Below the pieces are notes generated by a model. That model ran no database searches, was not told the origin of the DNA, and worked only from the letters and a program-made list of their open reading frames with translations. The translations under genes and the position numbers were made by a program. A DNA stretch of 64,000 nt from Sympetrum striolatum (taxonomy: Eukaryota; Arthropoda; Insecta; Odonata; Libellulidae): assembly GCA_947579665.1 (NCBI GenBank), contig OX388345.1, forward strand, positions 28,797,849-28,861,848, read 5' to 3'. Each line of letters starts with the position of its first letter. The first letter of the stretch is position 1. This document shows positions 22,427 through 34,480 of this stretch, one piece after another.

Positions 22427-23305
22427 TATGCAGACATTTCTTAGTCAATTCATGAAGAACTAAATACGGAGATTTATAATTAATTTCAAAGGCAATCAAA
22501 CGCAAACGATGAATACTTACGCCAATTCGATTGGTATGATGGATTTTGTGTCGATCCTAGAGCTAATTGCATCATCCTGGAAAATTCTGGCCTTAGTAGA
22601 AACTATATTTACCCTCTATGTGAAGCATATCAGCGCTTCAAATTCCATACACTATATATACTGCAATAATAAATTTGAGGGAGGTAAGGCAATTTATAGC
22701 TGAAATTTAGAAATGGTCATTCTAAAAATTAACGGTTGAAGGGAAAAATACCTATGGGATATATACTGCCAAATTCATTGGGTCGTAAAATTTGATTAAA
22801 ATTTTCTGTGGTTAAAATTAAGGCATCAAGGACTGAAGACAGCAATGAATAATGAAAATAGTACCGTGAGTTGCAGAGCGTTAATTTTAACGGAAAGCTC
22901 ATGGCTAAATATCGGTTTCATTTGAGTAATGGATGCGTTGATAGACCCAATTCCATGAAAGAATTATTACCCATAGATAGGAGAAGGGATATTAGAGCAT
23001 AGCGTTTGACGTATTGAATTGTCTGCAATCAACGCTATGATTTACGAGTAAAGCTCATTAATTGGGAGGATCGTGATTAATACTCATTCATTGTCATGAA
23101 GTTCCATAATCAATGAGTATCAATTAAGATATTCATTGATTTTGAAACGGGATAGATTCTCTCTATTAAGCGAGCTGAGACCACAGGTGCTTTCATTGTT
23201 TTGTTCTTCCTAAAACAAATTTACATATTTAATTTTATTTAAAAAATCTAAGTATAACCTAAACAAACTATAATTAACATTCTCAAGTGAAATCTTGTTG
23301 CATTC
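22427..23305. other. No recognisable feature
   Basis: AT-rich, short frames only. Confidence 0.35.
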
Positions 23306-23486
23306 TAAAAATACACTAAGAAATTAAAATATACTGTCAACAGAACAATATATTTATCCACACGGCCATGGTTTTTGTGTTAGTTTTCACCATCATCAGT
23401 TACAGGAGCTTCATTACAATGTGTGGGTAATGTGCTTAAATATATTATTCTGTGGACAGTATATTTTAATTTCTTAGTGCATTTTA
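23306..23486 (-). repeat. Foldback unit with CTGATGA core
   Basis: Inverted arms of about 50 bp (23306-23356 and 23435-23486), sharing AAGAAATTAAAATATACTGT. On the minus strand, a perfect CTGATGA (complement of 23393-23399) is followed by a GGTG/CAC hairpin, then AAAAAC and the palindrome CCATGG, CCGTG. It then has a GATAAATA. This mirrors the order in the 46.4-kb unit (core, hairpin, GAAAC, ACCGGTC, AATAAA), with GAAAC decayed to AAAAC. No ATG peptide or convincing target duplication was found. Confidence 0.6.
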
Positions 23487-23809
23487 CTAAATTTATTAAT
23501 CTATATGTAATTTATCTAATAAATGAAATCTAAATTAAATCATATCTAGCTTACTACTCTAAGTAAAAATAAAATTGAAAACGTACCAACAAGATTTATC
23601 TATATGCCATATCTATATCCTACCATTTTACTGACGATACACCACTACAGTGCACGGTGATTTTTATATACACCTCTTGTTTCTAACGCTACTAGCGGCT
23701 TACCTTTGAAACAAAAAAGATTCCCCACCTTTTGCTTAGAGCCGTGTGGGTTTCTCTGCAATCTAAATTCGTTTTTCCTCATATGATTTATAAAATTAAT
23801 GAATAAAAG

Positions 23810-23950
23810 GAAAGAGTCGGGTGTGGGAAAAAATTTCGCAACTCTTGGGCAAAGAAAAAGCCCACGTTGCGGGAAAGGAACCACAGAGAACGGAGTGAAA
23901 AAAAACCGCAAAAGCACGTAAAAAATACAAAACTCGACACAAGATGAAAG
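23810..23950 (-). repeat. Dispersed repeat, copy 1 (unknown class)
   Basis: The reverse complement of this segment aligns with 37745-37862. Shared blocks are TTTTTACGTG-TTTTTGCGG, TTTTTTTCAC and GCAACGTGGG followed by TTTTTC. The class is unknown. The two long minus-strand frames here (23645-24090) are AT-biased and overlap each other, so not called. Confidence 0.55.
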
Positions 23951-25237
23951 TACAAAGAAAAAATATAGGAAGAGCATAAAAATATTGTTTTAAGAAAGAA
24001 AAAAAAGCCACTGATATAGAACATTATTGTGCGAACATTAAATATGAATGATTGGATTATAGCACTAGATTGCGTCATACATGAATACACTGCTAAGTTA
24101 AAGTGTAAACATAACCTCTGTTGTTTACATTGAGTCGATTTATGAATTAATTCCAGCTTAAGTCATTTGTTCTAGAGCGATAATACCTTGCAATAAGCAG
24201 ATTATAGTAATGGATGACAATCGGATAGTGGGTTGAAACGCTTACTGCTTAATGAAGTAGGTACAAAAGAAGTCGGCTCTTCTATCCTTGCCTGTCCAAT
24301 GAACCGGTAGATATCAGCTCTCTCTCAATACTGAGCATTCCGTCGAGAGAAAGTTTAATAACCCTCTAAAAGAAGCCAATATTAGCCGGCTTATAACGGC
24401 ATCCTATTCTTTTTATTGTTCATATTCCGCCCCGGAATTGCATTTTGCAGAAAATCCTCCGTTAAAGTCGGTTTTATCAGAGAAGTTTCACGAAAGAAGA
24501 GTCTATATCTTGGTATGGCAGGCTGGCTCGATTTAATGAGGAAAAGATTACTTTTCGATAGTTAGAACCCGTCTTGAGAATGCGTGGAGCGTATGAGATC
24601 CTACCAACAAGTGTAACATTTAACTAGATATTTCCGGGGGAAGGTGATACGAATTTGTCGTAATTGTTTAGATTCAGTAGATTTTACATCGTAGACGGAA
24701 CTGGTCGCAGTGAAAAATTGTTGTGAAAGTTATCGTTTATCTTCTTAGGATTTATGCAGTGGAATTCCGCAATGTCGCTCTTGGCCATATCAGCTTTATA
24801 ATTTACTTCAACTTTGCGTGAGATTTCTGAGAGAAGATTATAATATGATTTATCGTAAAGATTTCATCAAGATGATTTATTACAACGATGATATATAATA
24901 GCATGAACATTTCGGTTTCACGGTTTCTGAGGCCTCAACAAGTCCTGAAACTGGTAACATAAAAATTATGGAAGAAAAAAGAGGAACAACTTTTCACAAA
25001 GGAAACTAATTCCGTCTTTACTAGTAATTATGCAAATTACATATAAAAATTATGTTTCTAAATCAGCCAAGAAGAAGTCATCAATCACCTAACATCCATT
25101 AATATGAGACAGAATCATAAAACGTGCAACTATATTGAGCTTTATATTATTTACTTTTTATTATAAAATTAGCAATTCACAGAAAAAATAGGTTGTTTGT
25201 AATTAGTTAGTGTTATTGTAAACCCGGTATTATAATG
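23951..25237. other. No recognisable feature
   Basis: Unique-looking sequence; short frames only. Confidence 0.35.
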
Positions 25238-26290
25238 TAAGGGAGGCCCGTCTAAAGCGGTCCCATGGGGCAAAGTGGTACCCTACGTTTTTTCTCCCTT
25301 GTTTGTGTTGCAATCTATTCTGTAGCCTACGTACTACTTTCTCACCGTCAAGTCAGTTGAGTTGTAGCCTCTGTTAGGAGTCGATTTATAATGTTCTCTC
25401 AGCAGGGAAGAAAATTGCCGTTCCGAGATAATTGATCTAAGTTAAGTAAGTTCTTATACCTTTGATTTCTCTAATAATATTAACATAACCTCGTTTGAAC
25501 TATTTCCTTTAGAAGAGCCAGGGGTCGTTTTAAAGTCTTTATTACGTTTTTAATATTATTTTACGTTTTTTAACCGCTTTAAATTTAAATTATACGTGGG
25601 GTAAAGTGGTCCCCCACGTTTTCATAAGGTACCACTATTCAAAGTGGACTCATGATGAGTGTGCAGGAGTTGATGATGATATTTGCAATGAGATTATTTG
25701 TGACTTCTGCTTATAAATCTCTATAAAATAATAAATAAATTCTAGAAATTTAAACAACTTCTTTGAATAATAAAAAGTTGTCAAATGTTAATTATTAGTA
25801 TGTTATTGTGTGTATGAAACTCCAAAAACCATCAAAAAAATGTTTTGATGGTTTTCTGAGTTTTTAACACGCTACATTACAACCATCAGCAGTCATCTTA
25901 CTTTATTATATATTTATTTTATTAAATTCTATTATTTCCGTGATAAATAATGTTATTGTGCTTTTGTAATTATATCTAGTCGTGTATTATTTATTAATTA
26001 CGTCTTAGATGAAGAAATACTGACCAGAAAAGAATATTATGGGGAAATTGAAAATAATTATATTAGGGGACCGCTTTACCCGTGCACCAAAGTAAATTGG
26101 ACATTTTGCAAACTTAGAAAAATTTTATGGCAACGAGTGTAATTTTATTTGCAAAATTTACAGAATTTTGGAAAAGATACATTAAGGTGTAGCCTTTACA
26201 CTGACAAAGAGCAAGATCAGAAAATTATACCTAGTAGAAAATATACCCAGTAAACTCTTCAGGGGACCACTTTACCTCGGTTTCCCCTAT
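25238..26290. mobile_element. DNA transposon-like element with TAAAGTGGTCCC termini
   Basis: The left end is TAAGGGAGGCCCGTCTAAAG followed by CGGTCCC. The right end reads inward TAGGGGAAACCGAGGTAAAG followed by TGGTCCC. TA flanks both. Variants of GTAAAGTGGTCCC recur internally (25610, 25265 as CAAAGTGGTACC, 26070 as the complement). About 1.05 kb with no recognised transposase, diverged ends. Its layout resembles the element at 21240. Confidence 0.6.
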
Positions 26291-28468
26291 ATACATTGCA
26301 ATATCACTCCCTATATAAATTGCAATATCCACTCTAACTTTAACAAACTGTATTATAATTAATTAATTAATAATAAATAATGAAACATTCTCTGATAATG
26401 ATAGTTAAGTTAATTCTGGTACGTACTAGATTCAACCCAAGTATTATTATGTCTAATTTAATCTGTCTAACAGCTGATATGAAGATGTATTTCCGCGCAA
26501 TTTAGTGGGATGGAGTGCATTTTAATAAATATGATAATTAATACAGGATTTTAGGGTTAAAGTAAAGATTACAGTAGAATTCCATTTCAACTATGAATTC
26601 TTCAAACATACTTATTTGTATCTAGGACATAAACTGTTCTCTCTCCTCCCAGGTAATTTGATTAATTCAATTTCGGTTTTGGTATTTCTAAGAAATTTAA
26701 AAAATGGTTCTTTTTAAGTGAAAACTTAGAAAAAAATTGTAAATACATTCTTTCTTGTTTTTCCTTTTATGGTTTCTATGTAATTGTAAATTTCTTTCTA
26801 ATTTTGTTTGTTTGGCCGCATGCAAATTTAATTTGAGGTAACCCCGACACAGGTTCTTTTTCCTCTGGGGTACCTATATTCCCCCCTTCTTTGGTTTTAT
26901 TTTGGTTCTTATATGACCAAAACATTGTATATGAACGATTTATCATATTTGTAAAAGGGTGGAATAAAAAATTTATTATTATTAAACTATACATTACAAT
27001 ACCGGGAATCTCATTCTACCATGTTACCATAACATTTACTAACATAAATCTAATTGATGAAATGAGGAACAAGCTGTATAAAAATTTTGTAAATAGTTTA
27101 AAACACGGAGTGAAAAGAATATATATCCGCAAAAATTTGCCGGAAAGCTCCCGAAAAATGCGAGTCCTTCGCTGGAATATTTAGGGCTCACCAGTGGATA
27201 GGTCCCTTGCCATCCGCCGCAGATAAGAATTCCATTGAATGGAAGCGTTCTTTCCAATGATTTTCCCCCATCGTACTCATCAATACCTGTATCAAAAATT
27301 CCAGCGCGGGAAAAATGAGTATCGGGAGTCTATTCGTGGAGGTGTTCTCCACCAGAGTGCGCGTCGGTCGATCTTCCACGAGGAGAGTAATAGCACCGCC
27401 ATTTTAAACAGAGGGGACCCTGTACGCCTCGGAACAAGCTCAGGCTTTTACGCTCCCCCAGAAAAAGTATATTCTGGCATAAAACTGTTATGAAGCGAAA
27501 ATGAAACGCCTCTAGATTATGATTCCGGTCTGCGAGCGAAAGTTTCCTTCGGAAGAGGCTGTGAAAGAAAGACGGTGGACGTAGTAAAGATGACGACGTC
27601 ACCAATATAAAGTATTGCGATTGGTTGGCAACGTGAGAGGCTTGCCTCGAAGTTCTATTTTCGTATTCTCATAATGGAATTTATCAAGAAAGAGGGATGG
27701 AAAAATATAAAAATAGTGTCAAGGATGCTTATTGATACCCAATGAGTTACATTTTGGTTAGAGAGAGATATAGTGATTGTGTAAAAAACTTAATATAAAC
27801 AGAAATGGAAAGATATTATAATTAATTTAAGGTTAGTGCCTAAATATTCATTAAAAGGATCAACTTAATGACATTTTCAACTACAATAATAACACAAAGT
27901 AGTCAATATGTTGAGTGAAAGATGGAAATGAATAAAGGTTATCCGAGAATGGGAGAAGAATGTAAATGGTCTAAAAGAACAAAAAAAAACTACTTTGAGG
28001 ATAAAACAAAGGCAAGAAACAATTCTGGAAAGGATCAAGCTGTAATGAAGTAGAGAATTTAAACAATCTATAGCGTTGAAAGATTTCATTGAAAATTAAA
28101 TTCCACAAGGAGTTTTTAAAAAATGTCACCGATTCTACCTTCATTCTATAAAAAGATTGAACAATAGTAATTAATGTTATGGATATATAACAGCATTCGA
28201 AAAAGTAATACTAAAAGTTATAAATTAAAGGATTGAAGGCGTTATTGATGGGAATATTACTGTCGTAACATTGGCAATAGGAGCTTGATGAGAGAATAAG
28301 AAAAGGATTGGTAAAGTCTTAGGCGCGGAGTTCTTTTCCATAATTATTTCAAACTTTGTTCTTAAAAAAATGGATAATCTGGTCCTGAAGGACTAGGAGA
28401 ATTATTTCTAGCGTGGGATGAAAAATTAAGTTTTTTTAAAGAAAAAATCCGGAATGGCTGGTAATGGG
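26291..28468. other. No recognisable feature
   Basis: 27180-27600 is GC-richer with several short overlapping frames on both strands and no recognisable product. The rest is AT-rich. Confidence 0.35.
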
Positions 28469-28570
28469 GTAAGAGGAGAGAGTTTATTGAAGTCATAAAA
28501 AAGGCAGAGGAGATAGATTGTTAAAGGAAGTAATTGAAGGTAGAGAGACGTTAAAGTTATTGGATGGGGG
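28469..28570 (+). mobile_element. LINE reverse-transcriptase scrap
   Basis: Plus-strand frames give a KKGRGDR-like stretch followed in frame by LLKEVIEGRE and LKLLDGG. This corresponds to the R-x-DGLLKEVIEG block of the LINE at 18665-19250. Very short and frame-disrupted. Confidence 0.5.
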
Positions 28571-29476
28571 CGGGGTAAGTTATCTAGAAGTAAAAAAGGG
28601 TGCTGAGTTGGGAATTATAAGGCACGTGAACCCTCCGTAAGGGCGGAGACTCGGGTTACACTCCTCAAGAAAAAACCTCCAGAATGCGCAGTCCCTGCAC
28701 GTTTATCACGTCGGAGGAAATTAATGAGTCGCTTTATCCTCCTCAGTTACGACAGGTGCCATAAGATCTCTTACTTCCCGAGGATTCATCATTGTTCGAT
28801 AAGCTGCGATGTAAGGAAAAGGCGAGGACTTATCGATTGAGCCCTCTTCTGCGAGCCACTTGTTGCACTGCATTATTAGTGTGCCCGATGGAGCATTCTT
28901 TTCCAGAGGACATTATTGGATCACAGAGAATTCCCAAATGAATATCCCCTTTCCATGTTTGCACTCATCTTAGGAGGAATTTTAAGGGAACCCTTGAATT
29001 TTACACGCGTTAGCATTAGCATAAAGTCTCGAAAATATCTAAATTTCTGTTTAAGCTATTCGTGTGTTAATTTTGATTCTGACCTCATTTAAAGCTTTGT
29101 AGATCATTGTACATTTGATATAACATTTTTCAACCAACATATCGGTCTCTGATACAAATGCTCTTTCACGCATTTACATTTTTAAGAGACCTTTTGAATT
29201 TTACAAGTCTATTGCATAACCATTAAGTTTCTTTTGCCGTAAAATATTTATAAATCTATTGACGATGTTCTCACAGTCAATTTTGATTTTGATCTCATTC
29301 AAAGTTAATCAAAGCCTCAGTTTACTCAAGCAAAGTATATCATCGAACATTTTGTACAATATTTCCAAACCTGCTCATTTTCAACATGCTCGGGTACAAA
29401 TTTTCTATCTCGTGTTTACATTTTTTGCTATTGAAAATATTCACAATATATTAGCCAATAGAATCAACTGATTTTT
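28571..29476. other. No recognisable feature
   Basis: 28640-28960 is GC-richer unique sequence. 29040-29470 has a weak internal similarity between blocks around 29045 and 29260 (TTTTGAT-TGA-CTCATT). Confidence 0.35.
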
Positions 29477-30196
29477 AATCTGTCATAGTAGCTCGCACTT
29501 CGTGGAGAGACATTTTAGTGAATCAAGAAGAAATCCGTAACCTCCACAAGAAAAGTTTTATTTAGACAACCGGTTTCGGCCAGAAGCCACCATCAGTAGG
29601 GTGGATCGAAAAAACTTCTTTAGAAATCGCTTAACGGCTAGTGCTTAAAGGTTATGGTTAGTGGTTCTTATAACATATAAAAAATTCAACTCCATCGGGT
29701 TATGTCCTGAGGCTGCGAATTTTAGTAAAACTTTTAAATTTTTGTGAAAAATGTCAAATTTTTGCATTTTTTCCTGATGGTTTCTCAAAGTTTCCGAAGT
29801 TATTTAATGTCAAAGAAATACATATATTGCTTGGTTGTTGCTTAATATTAAAGATTTAGTACCTTTGAATCAAGGAAAATGGTTTCTCGGTTCGCCAAAA
29901 TTCTTCAAAATACGCAAAATGTACAGAAATGTTACGGATGTTGGTTAGACAATAGGGTGGCTCCTTTTGTCTTTTTTTTGATAGAAATGTAATACCCGCT
30001 AAAAGCGGCACACCCACATTACTGATATAATTATTTTTCTAGTCAAATTCTATCTTTTGTGAGAATTTTCACCTCTAAGTTTCGGAATTTCAGCAAGAAA
30101 CGTTAAAATTGCCAAAAATTCTGGTTCGGTTCAAACGAAAATCTTTTGGATAATTGGTTGGCCCATCAAGTCTAAAATAAAAATCTGTCATAGTAG
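29477..30196 (-). mobile_element. Penelope-like terminal unit with perfect 15-bp target duplication
   Basis: AATCTGTCATAGTAG occurs at 29477-29491 and 30182-30196, delimiting a 690-bp insertion (29492-30181) in minus orientation. Its minus-strand 3' part has CTGATGG (complement of 29590-29596), a GGC/GCC hairpin, GAAACCGGTTG (29573-29577 is GTTTC), then CTAAATAAAAC. A leader of 54 nt leads to an ATG (29513-29511) encoding M-S-L-H-E-V-R-A up to the junction. The 5' part is an unidentified ~550-bp sequence without long frames. The common 3' end plus a variable 5' extent is what retroposition gives. Confidence 0.7.
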
Positions 30197-30300
30197 GTTG
30201 ATTGCTTGAAGACAAAACCGGTCGTCTATATAAAACTTTTTTTTGTGGATATTACTAATTTCTTCTTCTCTGTTCAACTCATTTCGTTACGGTGGAAAAA
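30197..30300 (+). mobile_element. Second, decayed Penelope-like unit
   Basis: AAAACCGGTCGTC, then TATATAAAAC and GTGGATATTAC, lie in the same order as in the neighbouring unit but on the plus strand. At the expected distance (30281) the ATG is replaced by ATT. The next codons, TCG TTA CGG TGG, resemble a decayed M-S-L-H-E. The 29.5-kb element was inserted just upstream of this relic. Confidence 0.45.
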
Positions 30301-31460
30301 CGTTTCCATCTGAATTCCTCCCCATGCCGTAATTGAAGATGCTATCTATCATTTTGGTTTACTACGATGACCATCATGAATAATTACCCCGTGGAATATG
30401 ACGTTCGATAATGGCCCGAAATGAACGGGTCCTTTTGAGCGACTGTCGCTCAAGGCATTGATGGGAGCCTCATTTCACGTAATCCGTATCTAGCGGACGG
30501 GAAAATAGAACAGAATGATGGCTAGAGAAACTAGGCTGAAAACCAGGAATGTCAGGGGCATTAGTTACCAAGAAAAATGAACCTTAATATGGCTTACGAG
30601 TAAATATGAATGCCATATGAGGTCCAAGTGAGTACTTCAATTACCATATATTATTATTTTTCTTTTACTCCAGTTATTTAATTTTGTCCTCTTTTTTCTT
30701 TATCGAGCCAAATAAGACCAGTTTTTCTTAACCATATCTCTCGCTTGATTCAATTTTCATTGTTCTTTCCCTGTACATTTGAAGATTTTCTACATGTACT
30801 TTCGTCCATTGTGCATATAAGTTTGGCCAACAAATAACTTGCTTTCTTTACTTGTTGTTCATATATCTTTCCTATTTTTACGAAGAATAAAATTGTTTAA
30901 CTTTGTAAATATGTCACTTTTTCAACAAATACGCATAATTTCTATGTTTCAGAATTATCTTTAAGTATTTCGTCAAATTGTTCATTCATTCATCATCATC
31001 ATGTCATTTCGATCCATATTTAATCAAGTTCAATTTAGTGTTGGCTTCCATAATCTATTTTATTCTTCATTTTCAATATCTTTTCTTATTCTGTAGAAAA
31101 TATTTCGTGTAGTTGAATGATTATTTTCCTCGTATTTTTCATCAAAACCACCGTCAATGTTCTGCGGATATTTTCTAGTACCAGCAAAATATAAAAAGAA
31201 GAGGAAGGACTCCATTATTTCAGAGAATGGCTGCATTGATGTGTTTAGCCATTGTAGGCAGATCCGGACAGATTTTCCATTACATCCAGAAATTGAAATA
31301 AATCTTTTGCCTCTTTTATCACCGCTTCATTTACTAACAACGACAAACTTTCGAAATTAAATTTAATTACTCGGTGGAACTTAAATATATACAAGATAAA
31401 ATAAACGTTACTTTATCCACAACTACAAATACAAATATTCCACAAAAAAGTAATGTTAAT
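30301..31460. other. No recognisable feature
   Basis: AT-rich, short frames only. Confidence 0.35.
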
Positions 31461-31740
31461 TTCATCTTATGAGTTCCACGGAAAAACGGACTTGAAAAAA
31501 GTCTGACTGGGCCGGGAATCGAAATTCCTCTATTCGGTAGGCTGCTACTCTAGGCTACCGAGACAGAACATACTAATACAACCACAGAGTGTTTAAGGTA
31601 GCTTCCCGGATAGAGGAAATCCCGGGTTCGATTCCCGGCCCATTCAGACTTTTTTCAAGTCCGTTTTTCCTTGGAATTTTTACTGGGTGCACGCCCTTAT
31701 GTGCAATTTACCCTTTACCCTTTCCTTTATCTTATGGGTT
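31461..31740 (+). mobile_element. Inverted-tRNA SINE, copy C (full length)
   Basis: The flanks are 15-bp near-repeats, TTCATCTTATGAGTT (31461-31475) and TTTATCTTATGGGTT (31726-31740), two mismatches. The left antisense arm is partly deleted (GAATCGAAATTCCTC). The sense arm is fuller than in other copies: TTTAAGGTAGCTTCCCGGAT, then CCCGGGTTCGATTCCCGG and the body ending CCCTTTCC. A 75-codon frame over the right end (31671-31898) is fortuitous. Confidence 0.82.
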
Positions 31741-32527
31741 TACAAACACGTTGGGACGCTAAATCGGACAGTACAGTAAACGAATGGATGGCAAAGAATG
31801 ATAAAAGAGAAGCTAATAAATTTGGAAAACAACAGAGGTGTAAATTTTTGAAGGTAATTCCATGTGCCTTATCTGTAATGTATTTAAAATCACATTAAAA
31901 AAAATAATAATGATATATTATACTTCGACCCCGATTCGGCCTACTTCGGCCCTGATTCTGAGTCTCAGATATTTTCGTACTTGATTCTAAACTAAATATG
32001 TATATATGGTGATTTTGAAGCTGTAATTAGACCCTGGGAAGAGAGGTGCCCCCAAGCCCCTGCGAATCCGTCCCTAGTGATAAAGCGATCCCTGATTAGA
32101 GGTATAATATTCCTCAATAGTAATTCCGCCGCAGAATCATCTTTTCACATCCTTAAAGCGAAGGAATGTCATGTGATAGATACGCATTAACCTGAGGGCG
32201 ATCATATGAGCGCTTTATGGGACCGGAATTTGATGAAGGAGACCCTCCAAATGACTCGGTCCATCAGCCCTTTGATCGAATAGCCTCAAATTCCTATGTT
32301 ACGGGAACTGCCATCATCTCCTACACCCAATGAAGCCACTCTACCCTTTGTTTCCTAGACATTTGCAAATATATTAATTCACTAATTATGAAATCCAACT
32401 TTTATTGCAGTTTACATTAAAATATCCTTTTAGATTCAGGCCGCGGTGGCTAAAAATGTATTGACCAATTTTACTGAACTAATGTTTATAATAAGGTGGT
32501 CATGCTTCACGTAGACAAAGGATTCTA
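31741..32527. other. No recognisable feature
   Basis: No repeats or long frames followed. Confidence 0.35.
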
Positions 32528-32620
32528 TTACTAAACCACTGAATAAGACAATGATGACAGTATGCTGCATCGTCATGTAACCCAGATCGTCATTGTCTTG
32601 TTCAGTTGTTTGGTAAACTT
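32528..32620. repeat. Imperfect inverted repeat
   Basis: Arms of about 28 bp (ACTGAATAAGACAATGA and its near-complement TCATTGTCTTGTTCAGT) around a 30-nt loop. Possibly a foldback MITE; class unknown. Confidence 0.5.
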
Positions 32621-32836
32621 ATCATTATACTGTGTCTTTCGCTAGTAAGTCTCCAATGTCTCTCACTGGTGAGTAAAAGCTAAAATCATTAGTTGTATTT
32701 ACGTAGAAGTTTCATTAATGCATCATTGATTTTGAAATGAGTTTTGATTCTGTGTTGATTTTTTGCCTAAGCATTGTCCGAGCAGGATGCCATTTCTGAA
32801 TACTTTGTTCAATTTTGTGCTAATAGCGAGTAAAAA

Positions 32837-33020
32837 TTGGTAATTGTGTGATAAATTTTCAAATATTCGTAAGTTATTTTCCGGTGTTTATATTGGCTCC
32901 AATCTTAGCGCAGAGAAGGAAAGGGAATGCTTAATTCTCTGCGCCAAGAAGTGGATCCAATATAACCACTGGAAATTGCGTAACTAATGTTTGAAAATAC
33001 AAAGCAAAATTATCAATATT
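32837..33020. repeat. Foldback repeat, ~80-bp arms
   Basis: The left arm (TTTCAAATATTC ... TATATTGGCTCCA ... GCGCAGAGAA) and the right arm (TTCTCTGCGCCA ... TGGATCCAATATAACCACTG ... GAAAATA) are inverted with scattered mismatches. The loop is GGAAAGGGAATGCT-like. A small non-autonomous element is likely; no target duplication was seen. Confidence 0.55.
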
Positions 33021-34199
33021 CATCCCAACTAGTTTCAGTAAATCACTTTTACCTAGCTAACAAACGGTTTAAAAAACCGTTTGGCTCTCTGAATTTTACT
33101 TAAATCACCACGGTTTAGATGTGTACTCCAATGGAAGTTAGGAAGCAACTTGGTAAACCAAGCCAAGTATTTGATTGGAGTGTATGGATTTAGCTTTGAA
33201 TGCAGCAACTGTAGATTCTGCAGCCTAATACAAGACGATGAAGGAACATTCAGTAATATGGAGATATATGTATGTACCTTCTCGCATATTCATCTCTATT
33301 CCAACCATAAAGTCATCTTCCCTAGGGTTGACTGGATCCTCATGACCTACACCATTGCCTACCAAAAGCTTTGAAAGGAGATTGAGCCTTGCTGAGCAGG
33401 ATGAGGAGTGAAGTGATTGATTCTCTTCTTTTTGTAGATAATTCTGTAAAGTAATAAGTCTAAGTAAGCTAACCATTTCAGAAACGCTATTTATTTTATT
33501 TCACTCAAAATTGCGTACGGATGATTGAAAATGTATCACAAAATTACCAATGTTTACCCTAAATTTAAATCTGATTTACTTCGGAATTCGACAATTTAAA
33601 CTTAGTACCAAATTGAAATCAGCACCAGCCCATATACTCTCTCTTTCTTTCTCCGGTTCTGATGCATAATGTCGCTACTACTCATGCAATTTTCTTCCCT
33701 CACATCGAATGTCTTCAGTGGGAATTGAGGGAGTTTTCAGCGTGACTGTGAGATTCATTACATGGATTTAAAGTAAATCAAGTTATCCAATATTATTAAT
33801 TAAGTTAAAGTTATCAAGTTCTTTATCAGCCTCGAAAATAAAATCATTCTCTTTTACAGGAGAACGGTAGCATTCTCGAGTAGGACGAAGTTTTTCATCT
33901 CGTTAACGGTTGAATTTAATTTCGAGGAAAAGTAATGGTTTGAGGGAATTAACTTGGCGTTCTATTACTCTTCATTTTTAAAGTCTGAGGCAGAGCTAAA
34001 TAACAATCCAAGGACGTTTGACAGCGAAGAAGGCCTTTCACCCGAAAAAAAGCAACTGAAGCAAGTAGCGCAAGGTTGAACGTGAAAAAGTGGTTCGCTA
34101 TAGGTACGGATTTTTCTCGTTTATGGTTGTGAAACATGGAATTTTGGAGGGAAGAGAAGATTAGTGGAAACAGAGACGCTGTAGAAGAATAATGAAGTT
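33021..34199. other. No recognisable feature; one short perfect palindrome
   Basis: CAAACGGTTT and AAACCGTTTG form a perfect hairpin near 33060-33085. Otherwise short frames only. Confidence 0.35.
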
Positions 34200-34480
34200 A
34201 GAACGGGGAGATTGAGGAACTAATGAAGAATTTCCTCGAAGAGTAAATGAAGATGGAAGTCTCGGGAAAACTTTGGTGGAAAGACGAGGGAAACTAATCG
34301 TGCACAATTTGAGGCATGATAGTCGGCCGAAGGCTGTATTTGAGGGAGCTATAGAGGGGAGGAAAAGACCTATTTTGGATTACAAGAGGCAGATAATAGT
34401 TAATGTAAAGGAATTATTAGAGGATCGGGTGGGGTAGGACGGCTCGGAGAACTGCCACAATCTTCCGATTGTTAAGCCGT
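34200..34480 (+). mobile_element. LINE reverse-transcriptase C-terminal remnant, one open frame of 73 codons
   Basis: 34216-34434 is open and reads T-N-E-E-F-P-R-R-V-N-E-D-G-S-L, then KTLVERRGKLIVHNLRHD, then KAVFEGAIEGRKRPILDYKR, ending at TAG. TNEExLRRVxExxSLxKxLxERRxKxIxHxLRHDS and EGxIEGxR are signature blocks of LINE ORF C-termini. The start is inside the ORF; there is no initiator. Homologous to 16259-16503. Confidence 0.8.
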
